Positions 1 to 6,227 of a stretch of 9,203 nucleotides of DNA are shown in pieces; position 1 is the stretch's first letter; each line of letters opens with the position of its first letter. The stretch lies in the NCBI GenBank assembly GCA_002506425.1, contig DAXO01000090.1, positions 3,368 through 12,570 on the forward strand. The letters are read 5' to 3'. Under the pieces are notes generated by a model. The model was not told where the DNA came from and made no database searches. It saw nothing but the letters and a program-made list of their open reading frames with translations. Position numbers and translations under genes: made by a program. This DNA comes from Methanomassiliicoccaceae archaeon UBA480. GTDB taxonomy: Archaea; Thermoplasmatota; Thermoplasmata; Methanomassiliicoccales; Methanomethylophilaceae.

Positions 1-1004
1 CCGAGGTCGACGCAGAGGTTCTTCGTGATCAGCACGTTCTTCCCGGACTTGGGCGCGGACTGTATCCTCACCGTTATCTCCTGGGCCTTCTCGGGCTTCT
101 CCTTCACCTCCATCTTCTCGATCATCTTCTCGCGGGTCTTGTGGGTGGTCATGTACCACTGGTCGCGGTGCAGCTCGGCGGCGATCTCCTCCTGCTTCTT
201 CTTCTGGGTGGCGTACTTCCTGTACTCCTTCTCCATCCTGTCGAGCTCGAGCATCTTCTTGGTGATGAAATCCGAGTAGTTGCCCTTGTATTCGCGGGAC
301 TTCCCGCGGTCGATCTCCAGCATGCGGGTGGCGATCTTGTCCAGGAAGTACCTGTCGTGGCTCACGACGAGCACCGCGCAGTGCGATTTGATCAGATAAT
401 CCTCGAGCCACTCGACCGTGGTGATGTCTAGATGCGACGTGGGCTCGTCCATGACTAGCAGATCGCAGTCGTCCGCCTGGATGACTATCCTGGAGAGCAT
501 GACCTTGGTGCGCTCCCCTCCCGAGAGGGAGGACATCATGCGCTCCATCACATCGGGGGACAGTCCGACCTTCTTCAGAGCCTCGATCTTGTTGGCCTCG
601 TCGTCCCTGTCGGCCTTCGCGAGCTTCGCCTCCAGGTCGGAGCTCTCCTGGGCCAGGGCATTCCAGTCGAGGTCGTCCCTTCCGGACGCCATGATCTCCC
701 CTATCTCGTCCAGCCTGCTCTTGATGGCCTCTATGTGCCCGTACGGCCTTCCGAGGACCTCCCTGACGGTGACGTCCCCGGACTCCGCGAACTGCTCCAG
801 GTATCCTATGCGCCGCGTCTGTCTGATGAGCTCTCCGGTATCCGGCTTCATCAGGCCGAGGAGGATGCTTATGAACGTCGTCTTCCCGGCGCCGTTGACT
901 CCTATCAGCCCTATGCTGTCGCCCTCGTTGATCTGGAGACTGACATCCTTCAGTACCTTGACCGGACCGAAGGACTTGGCGATTGACTGGGCCTTCAAGA
1001 GCAT
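1..1004 (-). CDS. ABC-F family ATP-binding protein (N-terminal 334 residues; runs off the left edge)
   Basis: Soluble ABC ATPase of the ABC-F class. Members bind the ribosomal E site and act in translation or ribosome rescue, and some protect against antibiotics. The visible part holds one complete ABC domain: Walker A GVNGAGKT (residues 35-42), Q-loop Gln in YLEQF (about 71), signature LSGGE (160-164), Walker B DLLVMDEP (181-188, with catalytic Glu) and switch SHDRYFL (215-221). A charged Lys/Glu/Arg-rich segment follows at about 245-310. This matches the interdomain linker (P-site tRNA interaction motif) that defines ABC-F. The last visible residues, VLITKNLCVDL, look like the first strand of the second ABC domain. 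There are no membrane segments, which excludes an ordinary transporter. ATG 1004 is chosen because it sits about 25 bases from a TATA-like box and the ABC fold starts directly after it. It is divergent from the CLC gene. Which ABC-F subfamily it belongs to cannot be settled without the C-terminal half. Confidence 0.93.
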   Translation of the reverse strand, partial: MLLKAQSIAKSFGPVKVLKDVSLQINEGDSIGLIGVNGAGKTTFISILLGLMKPDTGELIRQTRRIGYLEQFAESGDVTVREVLGRPYGHIEAIKSRLDEIGEIMASGRDDLDWNALAQESSDLEAKLAKADRDDEANKIEALKKVGLSPDVMERMMSSLSGGERTKVMLSRIVIQADDCDLLVMDEPTSHLDITTVEWLEDYLIKSHCAVLVVSHDRYFLDKIATRMLEIDRGKSREYKGNYSDFITKKMLELDRMEKEYRKYATQKKKQEEIAAELHRDQWYMTTHKTREKMIEKMEVKEKPEKAQEITVRIQSAPKSGKNVLITKNLCVDL

Positions 1005-1025
1005 ATCCGGGTGGAAAGGGTCGCC

Positions 1026-1032
1026 GTATAAG
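1026..1032 (-). promoter_or_regulatory. TATA-like box for the ABC-F gene
   Basis: CTTATAC on the minus strand is centred about 25 bases upstream of ATG 1004. That spacing predicts transcription starting at or next to the start codon, giving a leaderless mRNA. No Shine-Dalgarno motif precedes the ATG. The hexamer CTTATA is the same as in the divergent CLC promoter. Confidence 0.5.
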
Positions 1033-1086
1033 TCGGATGCGCCGGAACGATTCGGATTCCCGGGACACTGCGGCCCGTATCATCCT

Positions 1087-1096
1087 TTCTTATAGG
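1087..1096 (+). promoter_or_regulatory. TATA-like box for the CLC gene
   Basis: TTCTTATAGG carries CTTATA centred about 24-25 bases before ATG 1116. No purine-rich ribosome-binding site lies between them, so a leaderless transcript is likely. A second ATG at 1105 is out of frame with the protein. Confidence 0.5.
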
Positions 1097-1115
1097 CACA
1101 AGGCATGAACAGCGC

Positions 1116-2366
1116 ATGGATTCATGCGTCAGGACATACAACCGCGCCGTCTTCCTCGTATCGGTCCTCTTCACGGGGATGATCGCCGGCGCCGCCGTCT
1201 GGGCGGTCCTGTTCGTCATGAACACCGGGATATCCGCGATATGGGACAGGTTCCCGGAATACCTGGGCCGCTTCTATCCTCTCGTGGTCTGCATCGCCGG
1301 AGGAGTCGTGATCGGGCTCTTCGCGAAGAGATTCGGGAGGTATCCGGAGAACCTGCCCGAGGTCATGGCCAAAGTCAAGAAGAACGGACGCTACGAGTAC
1401 GACAAGGTCGGCGTGATGTCCGTCGGTGCTGTTCTCCCTCTGGTCTTCGGAGGGTCGGTGGGACCGGAGGCGGGACTCACCGGAGTGATTGCAGCATTGT
1501 GCACATGGGTCGGAGACCGCTTCAAGAGCTTCGGAAGGGATCTGAAGGGCCTGACGGATATCGGGATGTACGCGACGCTGTCGGCCGTGTTCACGGCTCC
1601 TCTCTTCGGATTCGCCGGCGTATCGACCGAAAGCATCCCCGGAGACGGGCCTTCGATGACCAGGGGGATGAGGATCGTCACCTACGTCTTCGCCATCGCC
1701 GGAGCTATGGCGGCGATCCTCCTCCTGACCGGATTCTTCGGAGGAGGGATGTCCATGCCGAGATACGACGACATGGGGTTCGGAAGCAGGGAGCTGCTCC
1801 TTCTCATCCCCGTCTGCCTCATAGGAGCCGCGGGAGGATGGATGTTCCGCACCCTCGACGGGGCATTCGGCCGCCTCTCGGAAATGTTCGGAGAGAAGCA
1901 TGTCATCAGAGCGGTCGTAGGAGGAGCGGTGCTCGGAACCTGCGGCGTGATCCTCCCCCTCACCCTGTTCTCCGGCGAGGCCCAGACGGAGATCCTGGAC
2001 TCGGCGTGGACGGCGATGGCCGCCGCGACGCTCATCGCCACCGGCTTCGTCAAGATAGCTGCAACGGCTTTCTGCGTCAACATGGGATGGAGAGGAGGGC
2101 ACTTCTTCCCCGTGATATTCTCCGGGATCTCCCTCGGATACGGGCTGTCCGCCATGCTCGGGATGGATCCCGTCTTCTCCGTATGCGCGGCCACGGCGGC
2201 TCTCGTCGGAGGTGTGATGAAGAAGCCGCTCATGGCCGTGCTCCTGCTGCTCCTCTGCTTCCCGATCCAGAGCGTCCCCGTTCTTGCGGTCGCCGCGCTG
2301 ATCGGAGCGTACCTCCCGCTTCCGAAGCTGTTGGGAAATGATGGAGAACCGCAGGAAAGCGGGTAA
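1116..2366 (+). CDS. CLC-family chloride channel/transporter-like membrane protein, divergent anion-site motifs
   Basis: Integral membrane protein of 416 residues with many hydrophobic helices and no cytoplasmic CBS domains, the size of a minimal prokaryotic CLC. Recognisable CLC elements are GGSVGPEAG (112-120), which replaces the canonical GREGP/GKEGP motif, and GGHFFP (327-332), the GxFxP motif that begins a pore helix N-terminus. At the position of the gating glutamate (Glu148 of the E. coli antiporter) this protein has Val115. The GSGIP motif with its anion-binding serine is not visible; the corresponding stretch reads roughly GRYPENLPE (74-82). The family normally moves chloride, or exchanges two Cl- for one H+. 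Loss of the gating Glu suggests uncoupled conduction or another anion, but that is inference. ATG 1116 follows a well-spaced TATA box. The C-terminal tail (about 404-416) is polar. The gene is monocistronic and ends in a hairpin shared with the convergent unit. Confidence 0.88.
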   Translation: MDSCVRTYNRAVFLVSVLFTGMIAGAAVWAVLFVMNTGISAIWDRFPEYLGRFYPLVVCIAGGVVIGLFAKRFGRYPENLPEVMAKVKKNGRYEYDKVGVMSVGAVLPLVFGGSVGPEAGLTGVIAALCTWVGDRFKSFGRDLKGLTDIGMYATLSAVFTAPLFGFAGVSTESIPGDGPSMTRGMRIVTYVFAIAGAMAAILLLTGFFGGGMSMPRYDDMGFGSRELLLLIPVCLIGAAGGWMFRTLDGAFGRLSEMFGEKHVIRAVVGGAVLGTCGVILPLTLFSGEAQTEILDSAWTAMAAATLIATGFVKIAATAFCVNMGWRGGHFFPVIFSGISLGYGLSAMLGMDPVFSVCAATAALVGGVMKKPLMAVLLLLLCFPIQSVPVLAVAALIGAYLPLPKLLGNDGEPQESG

Positions 2367-2373
2367 AGGAAAG

Positions 2374-2401
2374 CCCCCGCATCAGCGGGGCCCCCTGTTT
2401 T
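2374..2401. terminator. GC hairpin between convergent genes
   Basis: CCCCGC-ATCA-GCGGGG (2375-2390) is a perfect 6-bp stem with a 4-base loop. TGTTTTC follows on the plus strand. On the minus strand the bases after it are CTTTCCTTT. It lies between the CLC stop (2366) and the YigZ-like stop (2406), so it could end transcription in both directions. Confidence 0.5.
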
Positions 2402-2405
2402 CGAA

Positions 2406-3026
2406 TCAGACGTAAGCGTCCGGAAGCTCGATAGGTATGGCGTGGCGCCCCGTCACGTCGGACAGCCGCCTGAGGAACTCGTCCCTCCGGCCTATCGGTA
2501 TCCATGCCTTGACATCGACGCGCTCGGAGTACTCGCACTCGGGGCGGCGGGCCATCAGATCGGCCATCTTCGACTCGAATGCGTTATAATCGGCATAGTC
2601 CACGTGGAACATGTACACGCAGCAGGCCCTCTTCTTGATCCTTCCGACGCCGTCCAAGGCTATCTTGGCGCCTTCGGTATAGGCGTGGACCAGCCCGCCG
2701 GTCCCCAGGAGCGTTCCCCCGAAGTAGCGGACCACGACCACCATGGTATTCGACAGACGGGTTCCGCGGAGCACGGCCAGGATTGGCTTCCCGGCGGTGC
2801 CCGCAGGCTCCCCGTTGTCGCTGGACCTCTCCCTCCTGTCAGAGCCGTCGAAGACGGCGGCCCAGCAGTAGTGGGTGGCATCACGCCACCTTGTGGAGAT
2901 GTCCGCGAGGTTCCTCTGTATGGAGTCCTCGTCGGGACACGGGAGGGCTATCCCGATGAAGCGGGACCCCTTGAGGGTCAGCTCCCCGATATGCTCTCCG
3001 GCTATGACCTCGTGGTCCTCGATCAT
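2406..3026 (-). CDS. YigZ/IMPACT family (UPF0029) protein
   Basis: Soluble protein of 206 residues, close to the roughly 205 of E. coli YigZ. The N-terminal UPF0029 domain shows KGSRFIG (19-25), ATHYCWA (50-56), the hallmark SDNGEPAGTAGKPIL (69-83) and VVVVRYFGGTLLGTGGL (96-112). Residues about 135-206 fit the C-terminal DUF1949-like domain, which resembles a domain of elongation factor G. Eukaryotic IMPACT regulates the Gcn2 kinase; the function of the prokaryotic members is not established. ATG 3026 overlaps the TGA of the upstream symporter gene (ATGA, 4-base overlap), which points to one mRNA and translational coupling. The same frame stays open far upstream, but that part is only a shadow of the symporter gene and does not resemble any protein. 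I see no own promoter. Confidence 0.93.
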   Translation of the reverse strand: MIEDHEVIAGEHIGELTLKGSRFIGIALPCPDEDSIQRNLADISTRWRDATHYCWAAVFDGSDRRERSSDNGEPAGTAGKPILAVLRGTRLSNTMVVVVRYFGGTLLGTGGLVHAYTEGAKIALDGVGRIKKRACCVYMFHVDYADYNAFESKMADLMARRPECEYSERVDVKAWIPIGRRDEFLRRLSDVTGRHAIPIELPDAYV

Positions 3027-4555
3027 GGAAGCTCTTGTATAGGCTCGTACTCCTCTGCTCCGCCCTCGGGCTCGACGTAGTTCTGAGCCTCGTCGAACTC
3101 CTTCTGGACCTGCTCCGAGGGAGGAGGGGTCATCAATGCTACGACGACTCCGACGATCATCGAGAAGCAGAATCCGGGAAGCAGAGAGTAAAGCCCCGTG
3201 AATCCCATGAACGTCTCCCAGAGGATGACGACCGCGAATCCCGTGACCATGGATGCCATCGCGCCCTGGAGGTTCATGCGCTTCCAGAACAACGAGAGGA
3301 TCATCAACGGACCGAATGCCGAACCGAATCCGGACCATGCGTAGGAGACAAGATCCATGATGTTCTTGCCGCCGTAGAGCGCCAGAACCAGCGCGATGAC
3401 CGAGATGAGCACGACGATGGCCCTGGAGATCCAGGACATGGTGCCGTCGCTGAACTTGTACCTCTTGGACTTGGCCATGATGTCGTTGGTTATGCTCGAG
3501 GTCGCGACGAGGAGCTGCGAGTCGACGGTGGACATGATGGCCGCGAGGATAGCCGCGAACATTATCCCGCACACGAACGAGAGTCCGGGAACGAACAGGG
3601 CCTTGGACAGCTCCAGGAAGATGTACTCCTTGTCGAAGTCCTCTCCGGGGACGATGCCCTGCTGGAGGAAGTACGCCCTTCCGACCAGTCCGACGAGCAC
3701 GACCGCGGAAAGCGCTATGATGATCCATATCAGGGAGACCCTGCGGGCGACCTTGACCTCCTCGGGGTCCCTGATGGACATGTAGCGGACAACGATGTGG
3801 GGCATACCGAAGTATCCGAGACCCCATGCGAGAGATGATATCACGGCTACGAACGCTATCGGCTCGCCGCCGCTGTAGAACAGGCTGGTGAATCCCTCGA
3901 CATCTATGTTGTCCCAAGCTGACGCGACCTCGCCGAACCCGCCCATGTCGAATATCGCGACCAGAGGAACGACGACGACGCAGATCGCCATGAGTATGGC
4001 CTGGAAGAAGTCCGCCCAGCAGACAGCCGTGTATCCTCCCATCAGGGTGTAGAGGATGGTGATGATGGCACCCACGATGATGGCGAGCTCTATCCCTATG
4101 TCGATGGACAGGGACAGGACGACCCCGCTGCTCTTGAAGCCGGATGCGACGTATATGGTGAAGAAGAAGTGGATGATGACAGCGCTGATAAGCCTCAGGT
4201 ATCCTTTGCTGTCGTGGTACCTGTTGGAGAAGAACTCCGACATGGTGATCGAGTTCCCGGACACCACGGAGTGCTTCCTGAGACGCTTGGCGGCGAACAG
4301 CCAGCAGAGATAGGATCCGATGGCGAGACCGATCCCGATCCACGCTTCGCCCATACCCGCTACGACGATCGCTCCCGGCAGACCCATCAGGAGCCAGCCG
4401 CTCATGTCCGACGCCTGGGCCGACATGGCCGTGACGTACGGATTGTTCTTTCTTCCTCCGAGGAAATACTCCCTCATGCCCTGGTTCTTCGATCTCCTGA
4501 AGAACCACATCCCGAGCAGCAGCATCGCCACGAAGTAGACGATGATAGCCGCCAA
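3023..4555 (-). CDS. putP: PutP-like sodium/solute symporter (SSS family)
   Basis: Membrane protein of 510 residues, very like the sodium/proline symporters (E. coli PutP has 502), with the LeuT-fold helix count of the SSS family. ASDMSGWLLMGLPGA (48-62) is the helix-II signature; Asp50 corresponds to the Na+-site aspartate Asp55 of PutP. AAIMSTVDSQLLV (338-350) carries the Ser342-Thr343 pair equivalent to the second Na+-binding Ser/Thr. SSITNDI (353-359) and LMGGYTAVCWADFFQ (171-185) are also family-typical. Proline is the best guess for the substrate, but related members carry other solutes. The C-terminal tail (about 477-510) is Glu-rich and cytoplasmic. The start is TTG: no in-frame ATG or GTG lies nearby upstream, and this start places the first helix at the expected distance from Asp50. 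An ATG at 4566 is out of frame. The gene is the first of a unit with the YigZ-like gene, overlapping it by 4 bases. Confidence 0.9.
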   Translation of the reverse strand: MAAIIVYFVAMLLLGMWFFRRSKNQGMREYFLGGRKNNPYVTAMSAQASDMSGWLLMGLPGAIVVAGMGEAWIGIGLAIGSYLCWLFAAKRLRKHSVVSGNSITMSEFFSNRYHDSKGYLRLISAVIIHFFFTIYVASGFKSSGVVLSLSIDIGIELAIIVGAIITILYTLMGGYTAVCWADFFQAILMAICVVVVPLVAIFDMGGFGEVASAWDNIDVEGFTSLFYSGGEPIAFVAVISSLAWGLGYFGMPHIVVRYMSIRDPEEVKVARRVSLIWIIIALSAVVLVGLVGRAYFLQQGIVPGEDFDKEYIFLELSKALFVPGLSFVCGIMFAAILAAIMSTVDSQLLVATSSITNDIMAKSKRYKFSDGTMSWISRAIVVLISVIALVLALYGGKNIMDLVSYAWSGFGSAFGPLMILSLFWKRMNLQGAMASMVTGFAVVILWETFMGFTGLYSLLPGFCFSMIVGVVVALMTPPPSEQVQKEFDEAQNYVEPEGGAEEYEPIQELP

Positions 4556-4600
4556 AATACCTGCATCCAGATTAGCACCGAGAAATCGGAACGGCGTGTA

Positions 4601-4610
4601 CGATTTAACG
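4601..4610 (-). promoter_or_regulatory. Weak TATA-like box for the symporter unit
   Basis: CGTTAAATCG on the minus strand is centred about 50 bases upstream of the TTG start, which would leave a leader of about 25 bases. The leader contains only a weak AGGT near the start codon. This is the best candidate in the 98 bases between the symporter and the next gene, but it is poor compared with the other promoters here. Confidence 0.28.
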
Positions 4611-4640
4611 ACTTCTATAGAGAATGAAGAGGAGAGGCCC

Positions 4641-4654
4641 AGGGGAGGTCCCCT
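4641..4654 (-). terminator. Short hairpin at the end of the 75-residue gene
   Basis: AGGGG-ACCT-CCCCT on the minus strand is a 5-bp stem that begins at the stop codon and is followed by pyrimidine-rich CCTCTCCTCTTCATTCTC. It may be a weak terminator separating this gene from the symporter unit downstream. The stem is short and the tail is mixed C/T. Confidence 0.3.
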
Positions 4655-4881
4655 CAGACCGACTCCCTCGCCAGGAGCGCCTGCTTGACTCCGGGCATCG
4701 CGATGATGCGCCCGTAGATCTTCGTGCGCGACACCGTCTGTTCGATCAGCTCCGGCGTGATGTCCTCGTCGGCGTAGAGCAGCCCGACGAGCTCTATGTC
4801 GGTCTTCTTGCCGTCGGCCTTCAGCTTCTCCAGATCCCCGCGCTTCAGCCTAACGGTGCGGAATCTCGTGTTGTAGGACAT
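4654..4881 (-). CDS. Unrecognised 75-residue protein
   Basis: I do not recognise this family. The protein is soluble, with no membrane helix, signal peptide, cysteine or metal motif. It has a basic N-terminal third (residues 6-26, rich in Arg/Lys), then IELVGLLYADEDITPELIEQTV (29-50 approximately), which looks like alternating strand and helix, and a short C-terminal helix. Support for it being real: the minus strand has GGAGGAG (4893-4887), a strong Shine-Dalgarno site 5 bases before ATG 4881, and a clear TATA box (4936-4929) at a distance giving a leader of about 27 bases. Codon use is GC-rich at third positions like its neighbours. It is divergent from the DUF2975/regulator pair and shares its control region. 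It may be a small nucleic-acid or ribosome-associated protein, but nothing shows this. Confidence 0.7.
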   Translation of the reverse strand: MSYNTRFRTVRLKRGDLEKLKADGKKTDIELVGLLYADEDITPELIEQTVSRTKIYGRIIAMPGVKQALLARESV

Positions 4882-4886
4882 TATGT

Positions 4887-4893
4887 CTCCTCC
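4887..4893 (-). promoter_or_regulatory. Strong Shine-Dalgarno site for the 75-residue gene
   Basis: GGAGGAG lies 5 bases before ATG 4881 on the minus strand. It fixes the start and contrasts with most genes in this window, which appear leaderless. Confidence 0.7.
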
Positions 4894-4928
4894 ATCGGTT
4901 CTTCCCGATGCTCCGTCATCATCGCGCC

Positions 4929-4936
4929 GATATAAA
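4929..4936 (-). promoter_or_regulatory. TATA box for the 75-residue gene
   Basis: TTTATATC on the minus strand is close to the archaeal consensus. With normal spacing, transcription starts near 4908, downstream of two ATGs at 4922 and 4919 and upstream of the Shine-Dalgarno site. Confidence 0.6.
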
Positions 4937-4951
4937 TCTTTAATGTTTTAC

Positions 4952-4965
4952 GATAAACAATTATC
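4952..4965. repeat. Inverted repeat, possible operator
   Basis: GATAA-ACAA-TTATC is a perfect 5-base inverted repeat in the AT-rich part of the divergent control region, between the two opposing TATA boxes. It could be an operator for the small regulator encoded downstream. AT-rich DNA gives such repeats by chance, so confidence is low. Confidence 0.3.
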
Positions 4966-4981
4966 TTCATCCGAATAACGG

Positions 4982-4994
4982 AAGCGGAACGCTT
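4982..4994. repeat. Inverted repeat overlapping the DUF2975 promoter, possible operator
   Basis: AAGCG-GAA-CGCTT is a perfect 5-base inverted repeat whose right arm runs into the TATA box at 4992-4999. A dimeric repressor bound here would block TBP/TFB access, so it is a natural place for autoregulation by the HTH protein at 5536-5781. Binding is inferred from position and symmetry only. Confidence 0.35.
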
Positions 4995-4999
4995 AATAT
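4992..4999 (+). promoter_or_regulatory. TATA box for the DUF2975/regulator operon
   Basis: CTTAATAT is centred about 26 bases before ATG 5022, giving a start of transcription at or next to that codon. The ATG at 4998 lies inside this box, which argues against its use as a start codon. Confidence 0.5.
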
Positions 5000-5021
5000 G
5001 TCCGCGACGATTGGAGAAGCG

Positions 5022-5531
5022 ATGGATTCCAAGGAGCACGGAGGACTGGGGAGGCTCAGGAGGATCTGCAGGATTGGCGCCGTGATAGGCATATTCCTGA
5101 TGGCTCTCGCCCTGCTTTCGCTCGCCGCCTACCTTGTCGAAATCGCCCTCAGCATAACGGATCCCGGATTCCATGTGGATCCGATGGACAACCGCGGCTC
5201 CCTGATCAGCGGCATCACGGGAGCCGTCGAGATGGGCACATGCTTCTACGCCCTCCTCCTCGGCTACCGGCTGGTCAAGGCCCTGAGGGACGAGAGGAGC
5301 CCGTTCCTGGAGAACAATGTCAGGATGATGAGGGACATTTCCATAACGCTGACGATCTCGTTCGTGGCGACCCTCGTCCTGCAGGCGCTTCTCATAGCAG
5401 TCCTCTCTCCGTTCACCTACATCATCGATGTCCCGCTGCACTTCCTGGCCGTGGCCGGAATCTCCTACGTCATGTACCTGATCTTCGAATACGGCACCGT
5501 CCTCCAGACGGAATCGGACGATTTCCTGTGA
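5022..5531 (+). CDS. DUF2975-type four-helix membrane protein
   Basis: Small integral membrane protein of 169 residues. Hydrophobic segments, numbered from ATG 5022, lie at about 20-45, 65-85, 105-130 and 135-155. The motif ERSPFLENNVRMMRDI between the second and third helices matches the PF-x-EN-x-R pattern of the DUF2975 family. No enzymatic residues are evident. DUF2975 proteins are typically found beside a small Cro/CI-type regulator, as here, and may sense or modulate a membrane signal for it; their biochemical role is unknown. ATG 5022 is preferred over the in-frame ATG 4998 because GGAG lies 5 bases before it and a TATA box about 26 bases before it; the upstream start would add eight residues. 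The stop is 4 bases from the regulator start, so the two form an operon. Confidence 0.8.
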   Translation: MDSKEHGGLGRLRRICRIGAVIGIFLMALALLSLAAYLVEIALSITDPGFHVDPMDNRGSLISGITGAVEMGTCFYALLLGYRLVKALRDERSPFLENNVRMMRDISITLTISFVATLVLQALLIAVLSPFTYIIDVPLHFLAVAGISYVMYLIFEYGTVLQTESDDFL

Positions 5532-5535
5532 TACC

Positions 5536-5781
5536 ATGCCGATCATCCTGCGTCTGGACCGCATGATGGCGGAACGCAAGATGAATCTGAAGGAGCTGGC
5601 GGAGAAGGTCGGCATCTCGTACGTCAACCTGTCCAAGATCAAGACCGGGAAGGTCCAAGGAGTCCGCTTCTCCACCCTGGAGGCAATATGCGAGACGCTC
5701 GACTGCCAGCCCGGCGACATCCTGGAGTATGACCCGGAGAACACCGGGGATGAGAACGAAGAGAAAGAGAATCGTCTGTGA
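5536..5781 (+). CDS. Small Cro/CI (XRE)-family transcriptional regulator, YozG-like
   Basis: DNA-binding protein of 81 residues. Residues about 5-67 form the five-helix Cro/CI fold: LKELAEKVGISYVNLSKIK (18-36) is the helix-turn-helix. RFSTLEAICETLDCQPGDILEY (44-65) is the hallmark C-terminal half of the YozG-like group common in Firmicutes and archaea. The last 15 residues are an acidic, disordered tail. There is no sensor domain, so the signal probably comes through the DUF2975 membrane partner encoded 4 bases upstream, or through simple autorepression. No Shine-Dalgarno site is visible before ATG 5536, which suggests translation coupled to the preceding gene. Likely target sites are the inverted repeats at 4952-4965 and 4982-4994, which is an inference. 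Confidence 0.88.
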   Translation: MPIILRLDRMMAERKMNLKELAEKVGISYVNLSKIKTGKVQGVRFSTLEAICETLDCQPGDILEYDPENTGDENEEKENRL

Positions 5782-5891
5782 AAGCGGCCGAGGTCTGGTG
5801 CACCTTGTTGTCCGGGAAGTCCTCCTCATCCTGACATATCGACGGCTTCATTCACAATTCCGCAGTGTTTCACATCTGGGGAATGCCGAGG

Positions 5892-6197
5892 TCACACCTC
5901 ATAGAGCAGCCTCCTGTCTCTGAGGACCTCCTTGCTGAAGTCATCCTGAAGGGACTCCTGACAGACGAGATCTATCTCCGCTTCGAGAGCATCCCTCAGA
6001 TCGGCGAAGAATCCTCCGAGCTCGAAGAGATCGCTGTCGTCAGATGTCACGACGCAGAAGTCGTAATCGCTGTCCGCATTGCTGTCGCTCCTCGCTCTGG
6101 AACCGAAGAGGTACACCTTGAGAATCCCGTACTCGGCGGCGATGGCTCCGACTATGTGACAGAGCTCCTCGAACGTGTACTCCTTCACCTCATTCAT
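5892..6197 (-). CDS. Minimal nucleotidyltransferase-domain protein (MNT type)
   Basis: Protein of 101 residues with the pol-beta-like nucleotidyltransferase fold. LFGSRARSDSNADSDYDF (30-47) fits the GSxAR-x-SDxDL signature, with metal-binding Asp44 and Asp46; Asp76 in EIDLV supplies the third acidic residue. The active site therefore appears intact, and the length is that of stand-alone MNT proteins. MNTs paired with a HEPN RNase act as antitoxins that AMPylate the toxin, but no HEPN gene with an R-x4-6-H motif is seen on either side, so this copy looks orphaned or acts in trans. ATG 6197 lies 26 bases after a near-perfect TATA box, which indicates a leaderless mRNA. Third-position GC looks lower than in the neighbouring transporters, a possible sign of later acquisition. 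It converges with the regulator gene; the 110 bases between them hold nothing I can identify. Confidence 0.88.
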   Translation of the reverse strand: MNEVKEYTFEELCHIVGAIAAEYGILKVYLFGSRARSDSNADSDYDFCVVTSDDSDLFELGGFFADLRDALEAEIDLVCQESLQDDFSKEVLRDRRLLYEV

Positions 6198-6218
6198 AGA
6201 TGTAGGACGGCATTTGCG

Positions 6219-6227
6219 TTATATAAA
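6219..6227 (-). promoter_or_regulatory. TATA box for the nucleotidyltransferase gene
   Basis: TTTATATAA on the minus strand is centred 26 bases from ATG 6197. It is the best match to the archaeal consensus in the window, with the spacing of a leaderless gene. The core is nearly palindromic and could in principle fire to the right too, but no convincing gene lies there. Confidence 0.65.

Noticed and set aside
1122..2341. Long antisense and alternative-frame open frames across the CLC gene
   Set aside because: They have the skewed composition of shadow frames, while the 1116-2366 frame has membrane helices and CLC motifs.
3027..4508. Open frame extending upstream of the YigZ-like ATG, giving a possible 700-residue protein
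   Set aside because: The extension is a shadow frame inside the symporter gene. Its translation is Arg/His/Gly-rich low-complexity text, and the ATGA overlap gives a natural start at 3026.
4880..4922. 13-codon upstream frame (starting MMTEHREEP) whose TAA overlaps the start of the 75-residue gene (TAATG)
   Set aside because: The TATA box at 4929-4936 predicts transcription starting near 4908, downstream of both ATGs of this frame, so it would not be on the mRNA from its start.
5782..5891. Possible terminator or small gene between the regulator and the nucleotidyltransferase
   Set aside because: Only the short palindrome GGTGCACC is visible. There is no stem with a T-run and no frame with start signals.
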